This document shows, in pieces, positions 23,313-35,275 of a stretch of DNA of 64,000 nt. The stretch's first letter is position 1. Each line of letters begins with the position of its first letter. Under the pieces are notes generated by a model. That model was not told the DNA's origin. It did not search any database and saw nothing but the letters and a program-made list of their open reading frames with translations. The translations under genes were made by a program, and so were the position numbers. This DNA comes from Rana temporaria. Its lineage: Eukaryota; Chordata; Amphibia; Anura; Ranidae. Location: contig NC_053494.1 of the NCBI RefSeq assembly GCF_905171775.1, forward strand, positions 124,214,028 to 124,278,027, given 5' to 3'.

Positions 23313-23692
23313 AAGCCGTGTACACACGATCGGATTTCTGATGAAATCAAATCCGATGGATTTTTTCGTCGGATATCCGATGAAGCTGACTTTTATCAGT
23401 CTTGCATACACACAATCAGACTAAATTCCGACCGTGCCAAAATGCGGTGACGTAAAACACTGCGACGAGCCGAAAAAAAATTCAATGCGTCTGAGCATGT
23501 GTAGACTTGATTCTGAGCATGTGTGGATTTTTCTCCGATGGAGTTCCACACAGACAATCTGATTTTTCTATTGTTTTTTTTATTCATAGGAAAAATTTAA
23601 AACATGTTTTTTTTTTTTAACACCGATGGGAAAAAAGACCGATGGGGCCCACACACGATCGGTTTGTCCGATGAAAAGAGTCCAACGGCTTT
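23313..23692. mobile_element. Diverged MITE of the ACACACGATCGG group
   Basis: Left 'AAGCCGTGTACACACGATCGG' and right 'CACACACGATCGGTTTGTCC' ending in 'CGGCTTT' form a diverged inverted pair. The interior contains 'tctgagcatgtgtagac', like the other members. Confidence 0.55.
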
Positions 23693-23904
23693 AGAGATAT
23701 TTTTTAAGTTTGAAGATGGAAAAATGACTTTCTCATATAGGCTGCAATTTTTGGAAGGAGTGAGAGAAATCAGATTGCACCTTGAAATATAAAACTTGCC
23801 CCTTCTTTGGAAGACTACAGTACATTTTGAAAACATGTGGCACTTTTTCAGCACAGCTATAAGCAAACAGGTTGCAATTTATGAGCGATTGAACAGGTGA
23901 CCAT

Positions 23905-24269
23905 TTCAAGTGGTTGTAAAGGCACAAGGTTTTTTACCTTCATGCAGTCTATGTATGAAGGTAAAAAACCTTTTGAGCGCAGCAATCATCGGCTCATGCT
24001 GCTATCAATCACAGCCAGTGAGACAATCAGGAGATGGGGGGAGCCACAGCCCCGTGTGTGAAAAGACACATAGAGTCCTGGCACGGGAGCGCGCCTGCTT
24101 GGGTGCACTCAGCAGGAGGGAGGAGCTGGGAGCGTCAGCGTGGGACCAGAGAAGTGGAAAATCCAAGCTGCTCTGTTCAAAACCATTGCATAGAGCAGGT
24201 AAGTATAACATGTTTGTTGTTTTTTATTTTATTTATATATATAATAACAAGGCTTTACTGTCACTTTAA
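23905..24269. mobile_element. MITE with GTGGTTGTAAAGGC-like termini
   Basis: AGTGGTTGTAAAGGCACAAGG at the left and AAGGCTTTACTGTCACTTTAA at the right are imperfect inverted repeats. A 25-bp hairpin ('aaggttttttaccttcatg' inverted) sits just inside the left end. Confidence 0.5.
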
Positions 24270-24613
24270 CAACCAATCAACGATAGAACAACGGAAATAG
24301 CATACAGGTTTGCACCACAGCTAGAAAACCTTTATTGGACAGGATGCAATTTCAGAAATTTCTGAGACCTTAACTAAGCATGTAAAATTCTAATTTTTAG
24401 AAACTGATGGTGGAAATAGCATACAGGTTGGAGTATAACCATTAGGAACTCACACTTTGATGAACTATCTTAAAACTTTTGTTGTCAATTATTGCTAATT
24501 TACAGTAGAGACTTTGTTTCCTATTTTTCATACACCTGTTTGTATATTTACTTATGCATAGAGATGATGGTTTTACTATCCTGTTAAAGTGTGATGTAGT
24601 GTGGTCTCTTTAA

Positions 24614-24907
24614 GGCCTCATGTACACTGGACGTTTAAAAAACGTCAGTTGCAAAAGGCTGTAAAAAGCTGTGGCTGTAGAGTTTTTCCAGCGTCGTTTA
24701 GCTTTTTTTTTTAGCAAAAGTATACTCCTACACTAGTTATGGGGGATTTTTTCCAGCCAGAAAACTGCCCAGACAAAAACGCTGATAACAGCCTATGTGT
24801 GCATGGACAATTAGGATAACACGCTGCAGAGTTTACTGGCTGCCAAAAAAAAAAAAAACGCCTGAAGCCAAATACAGCAGCTGTAAAAATGTCCAGTGCA
24901 CGAGGCC
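24614..24907. mobile_element. MITE, GGCCTCATGTACACTGGAC termini, TAA TSD
   Basis: GGCCTCATGTACACTGGACG at the left is inverted as GTCCAGTGCACGAGGCC at the right. TAA is present on both sides (24611-24613, 24908-24910). Confidence 0.75.
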
Positions 24908-25075
24908 TAATACTAACATTGTTTGATTTGGATCTAGTAGCAAGGCCTTTAAAAGTTAGATTCATAATAAAGTCTGAGGTCCCTTTTAGATACATAACAC
25001 AACTTAACATATGACTGCGCTAGAGGTATTTTAACCATTACTAATAATTTGGACATCCTAAGTTAGGATCCTTAA

Positions 25076-25505
25076 TGCCGCGTACACATGGTCGTTTTTT
25101 GTGATGAAATAAAACAAAGTTTTTAAAAACGTCATTTAAAATGATCGTGTGTGGCCTTCACATCATTTTTTGTCTTCTAAAAAACGACCCAAAAAAAAAT
25201 TTGAACATGCTTCAATTTTTTATGTCGTTTTTCAAAATGTCGTTTTTTGTGTCATAAAAAATGATTGTGTGTGGGCTAAAATGACGTTTTAAACCCGCGC
25301 ATGCTCATAAGCTAGTTATGAGACGGAAGCTTGAATGGAACAACGCACCAGTTGTACGTAACCGCGCTTTGCTAGAGCATTTTCAGAAAACAATGGTGTG
25401 TAGGCAACATCGTTTTTTATGATGAAGTTAGAAAAACTTCTTTTTTTTTCATGATGAAAAACGTTGTTTTATTTCATCCCAAAAAACGACCGTGTGTACG
25501 CGGCA
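25076..25505. mobile_element. MITE, TGCCGC-TIR family
   Basis: TGCCGCGTACACATGGTCG at the left and CGACCGTGTGTACGCGGCA at the right; flanks TAA and TGA. Third member of this family in the window, with the shared interior 'gcatgctcataag'. Confidence 0.75.
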
Positions 25506-26329
25506 TGAGAGTCTGTGCCACATTGACATTGTAATTTGCGAGAAATGGAAGTAAAAGTTTGCAAAGTTACGAAATGCCTGGTCTGAAGTTCCTACAAAGC
25601 TGTCAATGTAAGAACGTATTAAAAGAACAGGGCTTGTACTAAAAAAAGGGGATGAAGAGAAAAAGGGAGATGGCCACCACAAATGGTTATTTGTGCAGGG
25701 GAGTTAGCGGGAGATGCAGCTATACCACTGTTGTCATGAGTAATCAGTTGAGTGGTGTGGAATGTTAAAGCAGCCAGCCAGTGGGAAGTAAGTGACTTGG
25801 CATGGGGGACAATATCGCTGGTAGCATGGGGGTTGGTAATCTTGACTCCCTCCCTATGGATCGGTACCCCATATATTCAGGACCAGACTCACGGAATGGG
25901 GAACTTACAGTATGGGGCTAGTTTGGAAGGTGTGGGAAGAGAGAGAGGAAGTAAGATGAGTATCCACGTAAAGTACTATTCAAGCTTGTTAGCAACAAAC
26001 AAACTGCTCTCTGTGTACTCCCATTGTCACTGGAGGTAGCAATAATGGATAGGTTGGTGGAGCGGGACACAGGCTCTGCGGTGTCCCCTCAGAAATGCTG
26101 CATTCACATGGAAAGAGAAAGTTTACAGTGACATGGGACGAGTGCTTAACAGAGAAGTACTTGGTATATTAAAGTGAAACTGTGCAAAGTGAATGGATCT
26201 CTTCTGGGGGCTCGCCTTAATGCTGACATCCACATGACCACCGCCCTTGTGCCTCTGTTCCTAGGTATTTTTGAGCACGATCGCCCAGGTCCCCACATTT
26301 GGTGATATGCCCTTCCCATATCTATGTTT
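25506..26329. other. Intron, nothing recognised
   Basis: No repeat boundaries or splice-bounded ORFs were seen. Confidence 0.3.
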
Positions 26330-26774
26330 CTAAGATCTATGATTTTTTTTTTTTTTTTAAACTTGTTTTTATTAGTTTTTCACAAGTACAAGTACAGGTA
26401 CAGTGGTCCAAAAAGTAATGGCACAGTAGTTGGAACAATACAGGCATATCATGGCACACAGAAATGCTACCACTTCCCTTCCCTCCACTGTACTTCCCTC
26501 CCACAAACAAATTGCCCCGCTCCCTCAACGGAGGAATCGGAGAACCCGTTACTTCCGGGTAACCCAGTCGGCCCGAACCTGGCCGCGAGTAACAGTTACC
26601 TTTTTTAGGTCAACCATAACCCATACACACTCCCACACACACACCCACAAACACGCTCTCACACCCTCAATCATCCGTCCGACCCAACCCCCAGCCCCCC
26701 CCCACACCCAGACCCTCCGCCCCCGTCTTCCCAACAATCAACAGAGCACCCAGAGCCGTGCCCCCCTAATCCTT

Positions 26775-29700
26775 TTATGGCTGAGAAAGTGGGGTATCCT
26801 TCCAGAAGGAGTCAGCAATATCCAGCCAAGGTTGCCAGATCTTGCCAAACTTCTTAGGGCAGGCCCTGCCTTTATATATACATTTAAATATGGGTAAAAC
26901 CTTATTCACCATACGATACAACATTTGAATGTCCGGAGCGGACGCACTCTTCCATTGTAACAATATCAGTTTTCTGGCATAGAACAAAATTATTCGTAAC
27001 AGAGTCCGAGCATGCGTTGTAGGTACAGAGTCATTAAGCACCCCTAACAACCCGGCCTCTGGGGTGAGCGGAACCGTGAAGTGTAGAGTGTCCCCAAAAA
27101 AGGAAAACAGTTCCCTCCAGTACGCTGTCACACCAGGGCATGACCAAAACATGTGTAAGTAGTCGGCCTCGGTGGAGTCACACCGAGGACAGAAGGCACT
27201 GGTATTCAAACCCATACGGGCCAATCTGGCCGGAGTGTAGTGTAGCTGGTGAATAAATTTAAATTGTACATATTGGTCATTGGACCCAATCAAATCAAGA
27301 AAACAAACCTCCGAGGCCTCCTCCCACCCCTCCTCGGACAGCCCTGGAATATCTACCTCCCATTTCCGCTGAGCATTCAGGAAGGGTTTGACCCCTTTCG
27401 ACTGAAGGCGTGAGTAAAATGTCGTAACCAGCTTCCCCAAATCTGAATAAGACATGAGTGCCTCTAGAGGCGACTCCGTGAGCTCCTGGCTCAAACTGAG
27501 ACCGTATGGCGTGGCGGAGTGACATATACCTGAATAGAGCATTATCCGTTATCCCACTGCGTACCTTCAAATCCTCAAAGGAAATAAGCTTGTCCTGAAC
27601 AAAGACATGCGAAACTCGTGTGACCCCCAATTGGGTCCACCACCCGGAGTCCGGGTGGCCCAGGAGCTCAGGGAAGTTCAAATTCTGCCATAGGGGAGCC
27701 CTAGGAGACACCCCACCCGCATCAGTAAGCACCCCATTACCCTCATGCCAGGCCAACCAGCTAACCTCAATCGGGGAGTCCCGGGAGCACCGCCCAGCCC
27801 TTGACCTAAGTAGGCCATCAACCAGCGAGTCCCTGGAGCCCTCCAGAGCGGTCAGTAGAGCGGTGGAACAGGACGGAGAGGCCTCCAGGAACCAGTCATA
27901 GACATATGTGAGCTGAGATGCTATAAAGTATTGTCTTAAATTGGGACACGCCAGACCCCCATCCAGCTTCGCAGCCTGGAGAGAGGCCCTGGCAATCCGT
28001 GGGCTTGACCCCTGCCACAGAAAAGTGAACAGGAGCGAGTCAATTTTTTTAAAAAGTTTCTTCAATAAAAAAACCGGGGATGCCCGGAACACATACAAAA
28101 ACTTGGGTAGGTAAATCATCTTAAAGATATTTATACGGCCTATGAGATTAAGTGGTAGAGAAGCCCAGGTTTTAAGCCTGGTCTCCATATGGGACATGAT
28201 TGGGGTGACGTTAAGAGTTTCAAAAGAAGCCATGTCCGCATTAATATAAATCCCCAAATATTTAAAAGTAGGTTGAATGGAGAGTTTAGATCTAGAGAGG
28301 TAAGAGTAGTCAAGTGTAGGACCTATAGGGAATGCCACCGATTTCTCCCACCCCACCCTCAGCCCAGAGACCTCACCGAACTCCTCCACCACGCTCATCA
28401 GGGATACAAAAGACCGCTCCGTGCCATCCAGGTAAATTAGGGCATCATCTGCGTAGAGAGAGATTTTCTCCGAGAGGGGGCCATAACAGATGCCACCCAC
28501 CTCCGCCGTCTGCCGCACCGCCAGAGCCAGTGGCTCAATGGCCAGAGCGAACAGGAGCGGCGAAAGCGGGCAGCCCTGCCTGGTACCCCTTTGTAGAGTG
28601 AAAGCAGCAGATACATCTCTGTTAGTACACACCCTGGCTCTAGGGTTGGTATAGAGCAAACGGACCCACCGAATAAATTGGGCGCTAAAGCCCATCCGGT
28701 GCATGGCCTCCCACAGGAAGGACCAGTTTACCGTGTCAAAAGCCTTCAACACGTCTAGAGACAGCACCAGGCCACCTCTTTTAAGGGACTCTGCCATGTG
28801 AATGTGTAGGTAGAGACGTCGGATGTTATCGTACGTACTCCTCCCAGGCATGAATCCTGCCTGGTCCCTATGAATAAGGTGAAGAATAACCTTCTGCAGT
28901 CTCAGGGCCAGAATTTTGGCGAGCACCTTTACGTCACTATTTAATAGGGATATGGGGTGATACGACCCACATAACAGCTTATCTTTGTCGGGCTTAGGGA
29001 GCACCACTATCAGGGCCTCACACATGGAGGAGGGAAGCTCACCCTCCTGCAGCGCCTGCCCAAACAAGGAGTGCAACCTCTGCGCCATGTCCTCTGCATA
29101 ATTTTTATACCACTCGGCAGGTAAGCCGTCCAACCCAGGGGCTTTATTGGGGGGGAGTGAAAAAATAGCTTCAGTGACCTCCTCTACAGTAAGGGGTTTG
29201 TCCAGAATCGCTACGTGTGATTCTTCCAGGATCGGGAATTGGAGAGATTCAAGGAATCCCAATGTATCCACCTCGTCCGGGGGGGGCGGGGCGGTATATA
29301 GGTTCTCATAGAAGGTCTGAAAGGTCTGGTTTATAACTAAGGGGTCCGAAGTGACAGAGCCATCCAACAACCGAATCTGAGGTATCGTCCGATCCACATA
29401 TTCCGTGCGGGAGAGATAAGCCAGCATCCTACCATTCTTACCACTGTGCTCCAGTAGCCTGGCCGACAGATACAACTGCTGCTTCCGCGTCACCTCCACC
29501 CTGTGAAGGTCCAGAGCCCTGTGCGCCCCCACCAGGACCCCGTGGGAATCCGGGGTGGGGAGCGCAGAGTATTGGGCCCTGGCGTTCTCCAGGGAGGATT
29601 CCAGGGCCAAAAGGGCAGCCCGGGAGGACCTTCTGTGCTGGGCAATATTAGAAATATATGAACCCCGCACTGATGCCTTAAAAGCATCCCATGTGGGGCC

Positions 29701-30528
29701 AAAGGAAGCCGTACCAGCATTATCCCCCCAATAGTGGGACATTTCTTGCCGGACCGGCTCCTGGAACTCAGGAGTGGAGACCCAGAGAGGACTGAGCCGC
29801 CACACCCGAAAGGAGGGCCTGTGTCCCATCACCATCTCTATAGAAAGGGCAGAATGATCTGACAGTGTCTGGGGTAAATGGGAAACTGTCCGTATATTGG
29901 GAAGCAAGTCAGGGGTCCCCAATGCATAGTCCAACCTGGAAAGAGTACGGTACGTACGGGACTGACATGTATATTCCCGGGTCCCGGGATGGCTGAGCCT
30001 CCATAGATCCACATAGCCAAAGGTGGAGCACCACTGGCTAAACAGCTTAGAGTCATACTGGATGGGCCTCAAGCGGTCCCGAGCCGGGTCGAGCACCGAG
30101 TTGAAGTCCCCCACTATAAGAGTAGCCCTCACCGGGAGGGTGGCTAATTGTACACTCAGGTCTGTAAAAAGATCTGCCGTGACAGGGGGGGGAGCATACA
30201 CCACTACCAACAACAGCGGTGTGGCATGCACCGTGCATTGAAGAAAGACATACCGACCCTTGGGGTCCGACATCACCCTCTCACAGGAAAATGGGAGGCC
30301 CTTCCTTACCAAAACGGACACCCCCCGTGCATAACTAGAGTAGGTGGAGTGATACCCGTGCATGACCCAACATTTGTTCAGTGCCATTACCTTTGACCCC
30401 AGTAGATGCGTTTCCTGCAGACATAGTAAATGGGGGTTGTGCACCTTGAGGAAGTCAAACAATAAGGCTCTCTTGAATTTTGAGTTTAACCCCCTGACAT
30501 TCCATGAGATACATCTTATCACCGACAT
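26775..30528 (-). pseudogene. L1 ORF2: endonuclease and reverse transcriptase, one frameshift
   Basis: From the Met at 30528 (MSVIRCISWNVRGL) the frame runs to 27295. N-terminal APE endonuclease motifs are clear: WNVRGLNS, QETHL, VGDFNSVLD, RLDYAL and SDHSAL. The RT follows with KAPGLDGLP, 'PISLLN', 'DQAGFMPGRS', DVLKAFDTVNW, 'GTRQGCPLSPLLF' and the catalytic box LYADDALIYL. Near 27480-27500 the C-terminal part moves to another frame (to 26775). That part contains a zinc-knuckle-like CPRCDSTEADYLHMFWSC. Both catalytic centres look intact, so the one frameshift is the main visible lesion. The product would nick target DNA and copy its own RNA. It is called an L1/Tx1-group element from these motifs; the clade was not tested. 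Confidence 0.9.
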
Positions 30529-31035
30529 GTTAAAGCATTGAAAATAACATAGCACATAAGCAAATCAATCAGCAATTTCCCAATCATGGCATATGGGGGG
30601 GTAGAGAGAGGGCCAGGAACACTCACACACAGACACACCACACTCATCACCTCATACAACACTGCAAACACACCCCCAAGCATACACAGTATGGGCAACA
30701 GCCCAACACACATAACCCCTGCCAGACCCCAGAAACAAGGGGCTGGCTTTACCCCCGAACTGCATGTAAATGCTAGGAACATGGCCTTCCGCAGACAAGC
30801 CAGCAAACTCAATAGTAACAGTCAATTAGCATAGTAGCTAATGCAATGTAAGAAAACAGAACAGTTATTAGCAAGTAGTAGCAGCACAATTTGCCTTTGA
30901 GATCTGTGTCCTCTTGCCACAGCAATTATCTGAAACCTTGTGTCCCAGGAGCTCTCCAGTGGAGCGGGGTGCCCCCCTCAAAAAAACAAACAAAAAGAAA
31001 AGAACCAAAAAAGGGAGAGAAAACCCCTGGGAACC

Positions 31036-32065
31036 TCAAAAAAAGGTGGAAAATAAAACAGATAGGTAGAAGAATAAGGTGTCGGGTGCCCTGTCAGACA
31101 CACGGCCAGGCTGATGCAGGGATTCGAACCAGGACAAAGCGTTGGCTGGGGTTTGGAAGAAATGCACCTGACCCTGGTGCACTACTCTCAGCGTCGCGGG
31201 AAATAACATGGAATACTGCATGGTCTTCTCCCTCAGCTTCTGCTTGACATGTTGGTACTTGGCTCTGGAGGCCCGGACAGCAGGGGAGTAATCGGGGGAA
31301 GAGGGACACCGATGCGTTGTTGATCTTCAGGCTCCCTTTGATTCGGGCAGCTCGCAGGATAGAGTCCCTGTCCCTATAGTTAAGGAGGCACATGATCATG
31401 GTGCGAGGGGGGCCTCCAGCAGGCAGCGGCCTGCCAGGCACTCTATGGGCCCGCTCCAGAACAAAGCAGGGGGACAGGCAGTCTTTCCCAAATTCCTGGG
31501 TGAACCAACTCTCCAGGAAAGCAACCGGGTCGGATCCCTCGACCCGTTCAGGAAGGCCCACCAAGCGCAGGTTATTTCTGCGCAAGCGATTCTCCAAATC
31601 GTCCATTTTGTCCTCTAATGACCGGAGTTTTGTATGCTGGGCCTTAATGTTAGGAAGGATTGGGCCTACAGTGTCTTCCAGGTCACTAATGCGGCGCTCC
31701 GTCTCTGTCACCCGGTCCCTCATCTTATGCATGTCCTGGCGCATTATAGTAATGTCCAGCTTTAGCTCTTCCATCTTCCCCATAGTGTCAGAGTGATTTA
31801 CCTTCATGAGTTTGAGGACCTCCAACAGCGTGGGCTCCGGTTCCGGGCCGTCCTCCAGGCCATCCTCGCTGGGTGATCCAGGAGCAGGCAGCGCTGGTGT
31901 AGTGGAGGTCCCGGGAGAGGGTGGGGGAGACGTCTCAGGGTCCTCTGCAAAAAGCTCCGGCGTGGATGCCAATGAGGAGAGCGGTGCAGCGCTGCGGCGG
32001 CCATCATGGCCGGAGCGCGTGGTGATGTTCATCCTGGCCGCGGGCTGCTTTTTGCGCCTTCCCAT
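31036..32065 (-). pseudogene. L1 ORF1 (RNA-binding protein), one frameshift
   Basis: The frame opens with MGRRKKQPAARMNITTRSG at 32065. It has a Pro/Ser-rich N-terminal region, then a coiled coil (RVTETERRISDLEDTV, 'LRSLEDKMDDLENRLRR'), then the RRM-like region typical of L1 ORF1 (NNLRLVGLPERVEG, 'RAHRVPGRP', 'YRDRDSILRAAR'). Near the G-run at 31294-31298 (plus strand) one base appears inserted. The expected C-terminal domain (MQYSMLFPATLRVVHQG, FFQTPANALSWFESL) continues in another frame down to 31036. ORF1 proteins trimerise through the coiled coil and bind L1 RNA. The homopolymer location leaves open a sequencing error. Confidence 0.85.
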
Positions 32066-32272
32066 CCACCAGAATCCTCTGAAAAGTATCCCAGGGGCTT
32101 CCCCAAGGAAATTGCAAGGTTAGTAGTCAGTTTTAGAGGACAGATTAGCAGGATGGTGCAGGATTGTTCAGAGGGATCTCGGAGCTGCTAGCAAAGACGT
32201 CTGCTCACATGCTGCTCCAGGCCACGCCCCCTAAGATCTATGATTTCTAATGAGAAATACAGTATACTATAC

Positions 32273-32375
32273 CTGCATCGATGGTGGCTCTAGGGATTCC
32301 GCATAGTTAATTTCTTTTTCTTTACAATCTTGAGAAAATTCTATGCATCCTGTTTTATGTTGCAAAATAATTGCA
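32273..32375 (-). CDS. Host coiled-coil gene, coding exon 2 (103 bp)
   Basis: Acceptor TTTTTACAG lies next to 32375 and donor ATGCAG|GTATAG next to 32273, on the minus strand. The first base T completes the GA left by exon 1 (Asp), and 34 codons follow: AIILQHKTGCIEFSQD then CKEKEINYAESLEPPSMQ. It exits in phase 0, matching exon 3. The peptide is not obviously helical, so the coiled coil starts in the next exon. The full-length L1 begins 43 nt into the following intron, so this donor sits very close to an L1 5' end in the sense orientation. Confidence 0.72.
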
Positions 32376-32664
32376 CTGTAAAAATATAAAAAATAATGGT
32401 GAGTAACAATTGACAGGTAGTAAGTTTTGTAAGTTTTGGAGTAAGCCCCCATTCACATAATTTTTCTGTTCATTTCCCTATGTCTGACTTGGCACAATAT
32501 GCATATTCTCATTCTTTCTAATTGTCTCTGTTAACAATTGTAGGCTTAATCGCCTGGCGCTCTACAACCTGCACTCAGAAAAGCACATGAGCTTTTTTGA
32601 GCGTATTCAGGATTTTTGGCTCCATATACTTCAATAGTAGCGCCTGTAAATACTAATAGAATGG

Positions 32665-33910
32665 CATAGCCGTCTTTACCGCAGGGCAAAACGGGGCAGC
32701 AGCCCAGGGTCCTGTCACTGTTAGGGGCCCAAAGCAGAGCCGCCAGTTAAGCCCGCGTGCTGCCTGCAAATCGGCACATAATCGGCTCTGAAAATCCCCA
32801 TACAGTCTGTCACAAGCAGCCGCAGCATCAGCCCGCAAAGTGCAGCACGGAGTGGAGTGCTGTCAGAGTGCTGGATGGTCAAGGGAAACTACTGTGGAGA
32901 ATTGATTAGAGCTGAGCTGGCCAGGAGGACAAGGTAGGTCTTCTTCCTCCTATCCTGGCTCTCCATGTGTACAGATTTTAATAATGCTGACCTGCAGTCC
33001 AGGCTGAGTGAGGCTGTGGCTGTATTTTTTATTACAGAGCACACAGCATTACAGCACATGGCATTACTGTATTTAACTGCTTGATGGGCTTATTTTGGGC
33101 CTGGCTGGTTCACAAGTATGTGTTTTTGCAGGCCCACATTTGCGCACGGCACAGCAGCCTGCGTTTCCTGCACACAAAAAAAAATGTGCATGCATCATGT
33201 AATAGGCTGTGCACACCTATGCCCATCAAGCAGTGAAATACAGCACTGTCTGTCCATTCTGCTTTTGCACCATGTGACTTATTTGCAGTTCCGGCATGGG
33301 CAAACTTGCTAAGTTTTTAGATGTTTAGGCCACGCATTTAAAAACAGTGCATTTGTGTGTGCAGGAACTGCAGGTAAGTCGCCTGGTGCAAAAGCAGAAT
33401 GGATTTCAAGGCCACTGCCATTTTGAAATACTGCATGCACCTTTTTTTCTGCAGGAAATGCAGGCATGACAGCCCATTCAAATTAATGAGCTACTGTGCC
33501 TGTGCAAATGTGGGCCGCCAAAATACATACATGTGAATGTGTGATGAGACAATGGCTACAATGTAATTGGGGTGCTGTAATGTGTAAAGGGGCACTATGA
33601 CACAAAGGGGACTCTAATGTAATGGGGGCGCTGTGATGTGAAGGGGCACTATAATGTGGAAATGTCTGCAATGTAATGGAGCGCTGTGATGTGAAGAGGC
33701 TGCAATGTAATCGAGTGTTGTGACATGAAAGGGAACGGAGGACACTGTGGGAATGTTGTGAAGGGGTCTGCAAAGTTTTTTTTTAGCTAATTTTATGTGT
33801 GTGTCTGACTGTCTGTTTTTTGAGATATTGGGGTAAAGAGAAAAATTGCATTGGAGGGGGGTCCAAAAAGAATTTTGCCCATGGCCCAAACCATATTAAA
33901 GACGGCCCTG
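32665..33910. mobile_element. hAT-type non-autonomous element, TSD TAGAATGG
   Basis: The 8-bp duplication TAGAATGG flanks the element at 32657-32664 and 33911-33918. Left end CATAGCCGTCTTTA and right end TAAAGACGGCCCTG are inverted with two mismatches (CAGGGCCGTCTTTA in consensus form). About 33530-33760 holds loosely repeated 'gtgatgtgaaggggc' and 'atgtaatggag' words. No transposase ORF. Confidence 0.8.
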
Positions 33911-33918
33911 TAGAATGG

Positions 33919-34546
33919 GCCGTACTATGTGTGCAGTGGGACAATAAGAAAAAATAGGGTGCTTATGGACAATGCCTGGGGTCGCAAGTCATAGTACAAA
34001 TGGGGCCTGATTGTATCTAATTCCTCCCAGCAAGGGTCTGTCAATTAGCTGCCAGAGGCAGCACCATTAAAGGTAATGGGAAGCTTCCAGCTCCTGCAGC
34101 CAATTGCACCCACTCAGATATAATCGCTCATGCATCAATCACATGCAAGTGATCGACCCTGAACATAGGCAGATAAATGTTTAACAGTGGATTTTTTTGT
34201 AGAAAACATCACATATAGAAATAGTATTCCATAACCTTTAGCAATTTATCTTCTTTGATCCATGTAGACTGAGACTGGTGAATCACTCTTTTACTTCATC
34301 AGGGGTAAAGCTAAATTTTTCAAAACAATGCAATTAACCACAATGCATCATGTGAACCTGGTCCTCAAACGTTTCTGTATTATTAATAATACTTACCTGG
34401 CACATAGAAGTAATTCTAAAGGCAAAACGTTTTTTTGTTTTGGTTAAAGTAAGGAAGGATTTGGTAGTTGCTAACTTTGTTGTGCCTATTTTGTTTTACT
34501 ATTATACTTCAGATATTACAAATGGTGATATGTGTTGTATGTAATT
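33919..34546. other. Intron 1 sequence, nothing recognised
   Basis: No repeat ends or exon-like segments were recognised between the hAT element and the foldback. Confidence 0.3.
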
Positions 34547-34563
34547 ACTGTAGCTTGAGAGTG

Positions 34564-35055
34564 CAAAAAGTGGAGTATGGCTTCACTTAAGGAACATAGA
34601 AGAAAATAACAACGTACCATCATTCAAATTACTAAAGTAGAATAGGGGAGAGTGGGGAGAAGGGAGTAGTGGCTGAAGCTACACCCCGAATATCTCCACT
34701 CAAAGGGATTTCCTGGACTATCTTGGTACTGGCAATAACAAGATACAATGTAGTATATATAAAATAAATTGATTTATTGGAAAAATCAAATATACAATTG
34801 ACACTATTAAAATTGAACAAACAAGAAACAGACTGTCAGTCTCTTGGGGGACCCCTGAGTGTCTGTTTCTTGTTTGTTCAATTTTAACAGTGTCAATTGT
34901 ATATTTGATTTTTTCAATAAATCAATTTATTTTATATATACTACATTGTATCTTGTTATTACCAGTACCGAGATAGTCCAGGAAATCCCTTTGAGTGGAG
35001 ATATTCGGGGTGTAGCTTCAGCCACTACTCCCTTCTCCCCACTCTCCCCTATTCT
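34564..35055. mobile_element. Foldback element with 17-bp target duplication
   Basis: ACTGTAGCTTGAGAGTG occurs at 34547-34563 and 35056-35072. Two 198-bp arms (34636-34833 and 34861-35058) are inverted copies with only a few mismatches, separated by 27 bp. The right arm overlaps the first 3 bp of the TSD copy. The ORFs in the arms mirror each other (SVSCLFNFNSVNCIFDF-like) and are not proposed as genes. It is 131 bp from exon 1 of the host gene. Confidence 0.75.
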
Positions 35056-35203
35056 ACTGTAGCTTGAGAGTGATGAAATTCAACAAATGACTTATCTCAA
35101 CTTGTGTTTTTACAGATGTCATAAAACATGCCATGACATACATGACAATGCAGCAGTTATGCCTTTGATGGAAGAAAATATACAAAAATGCATTTTTACT
35201 TAC

Positions 35204-35275
35204 TCCTTCTTATCCCCCACAGGACTGGTTCTCTCCATGTCTTCCAGTCCCCAGGATTGTTTTGTGGTGATGATT
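35204..35275 (-). CDS. Host coiled-coil gene, first coding exon (72 bp)
   Basis: A strong donor GA|GTAAGTA follows base 35204 on the minus strand, and an AAG acceptor, with a weak pyrimidine tract, precedes 35275. The frame that matches exon 2 in phase reads IITTKQSWGLED, then MERTSPVGDKK and GA. The internal ATG (GAAGACATGG, purine at -3 and G at +4) is a good Kozak context and is my preferred start. The preceding codons would then be 5' UTR. It leaves in phase 2, completed by T of exon 2 to Asp. The acceptor is the weakest part of the model; if it is not used, the exon would extend upstream. Confidence 0.6.

Larger units (their letters stand above)
26330..32246 (-). mobile_element. Near full-length L1-type LINE with 16-bp TSD
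   Basis: The perfect 16-bp duplication CTAAGATCTATGATTT lies at 26330-26345 and 32231-32246. Between them a 5,885-bp element runs on the minus strand. It starts with GGGGCGTGGCC at 32230, followed by ORF1, ORF2, a short 3' UTR and a poly(A) tail (the T-run at 26343-26359 on plus). The intact 5' end, long TSD and only two obvious frameshifts suggest a relatively recent insertion. It lies in an intron of the host gene in the same transcriptional orientation. Confidence 0.93.

Noticed and set aside
28332..31796. Plus-strand ORFs inside the L1 interval
   Set aside because: Antisense shadows of L1 ORF1 and ORF2, which show clear endonuclease, RT and coiled-coil motifs on the minus strand.
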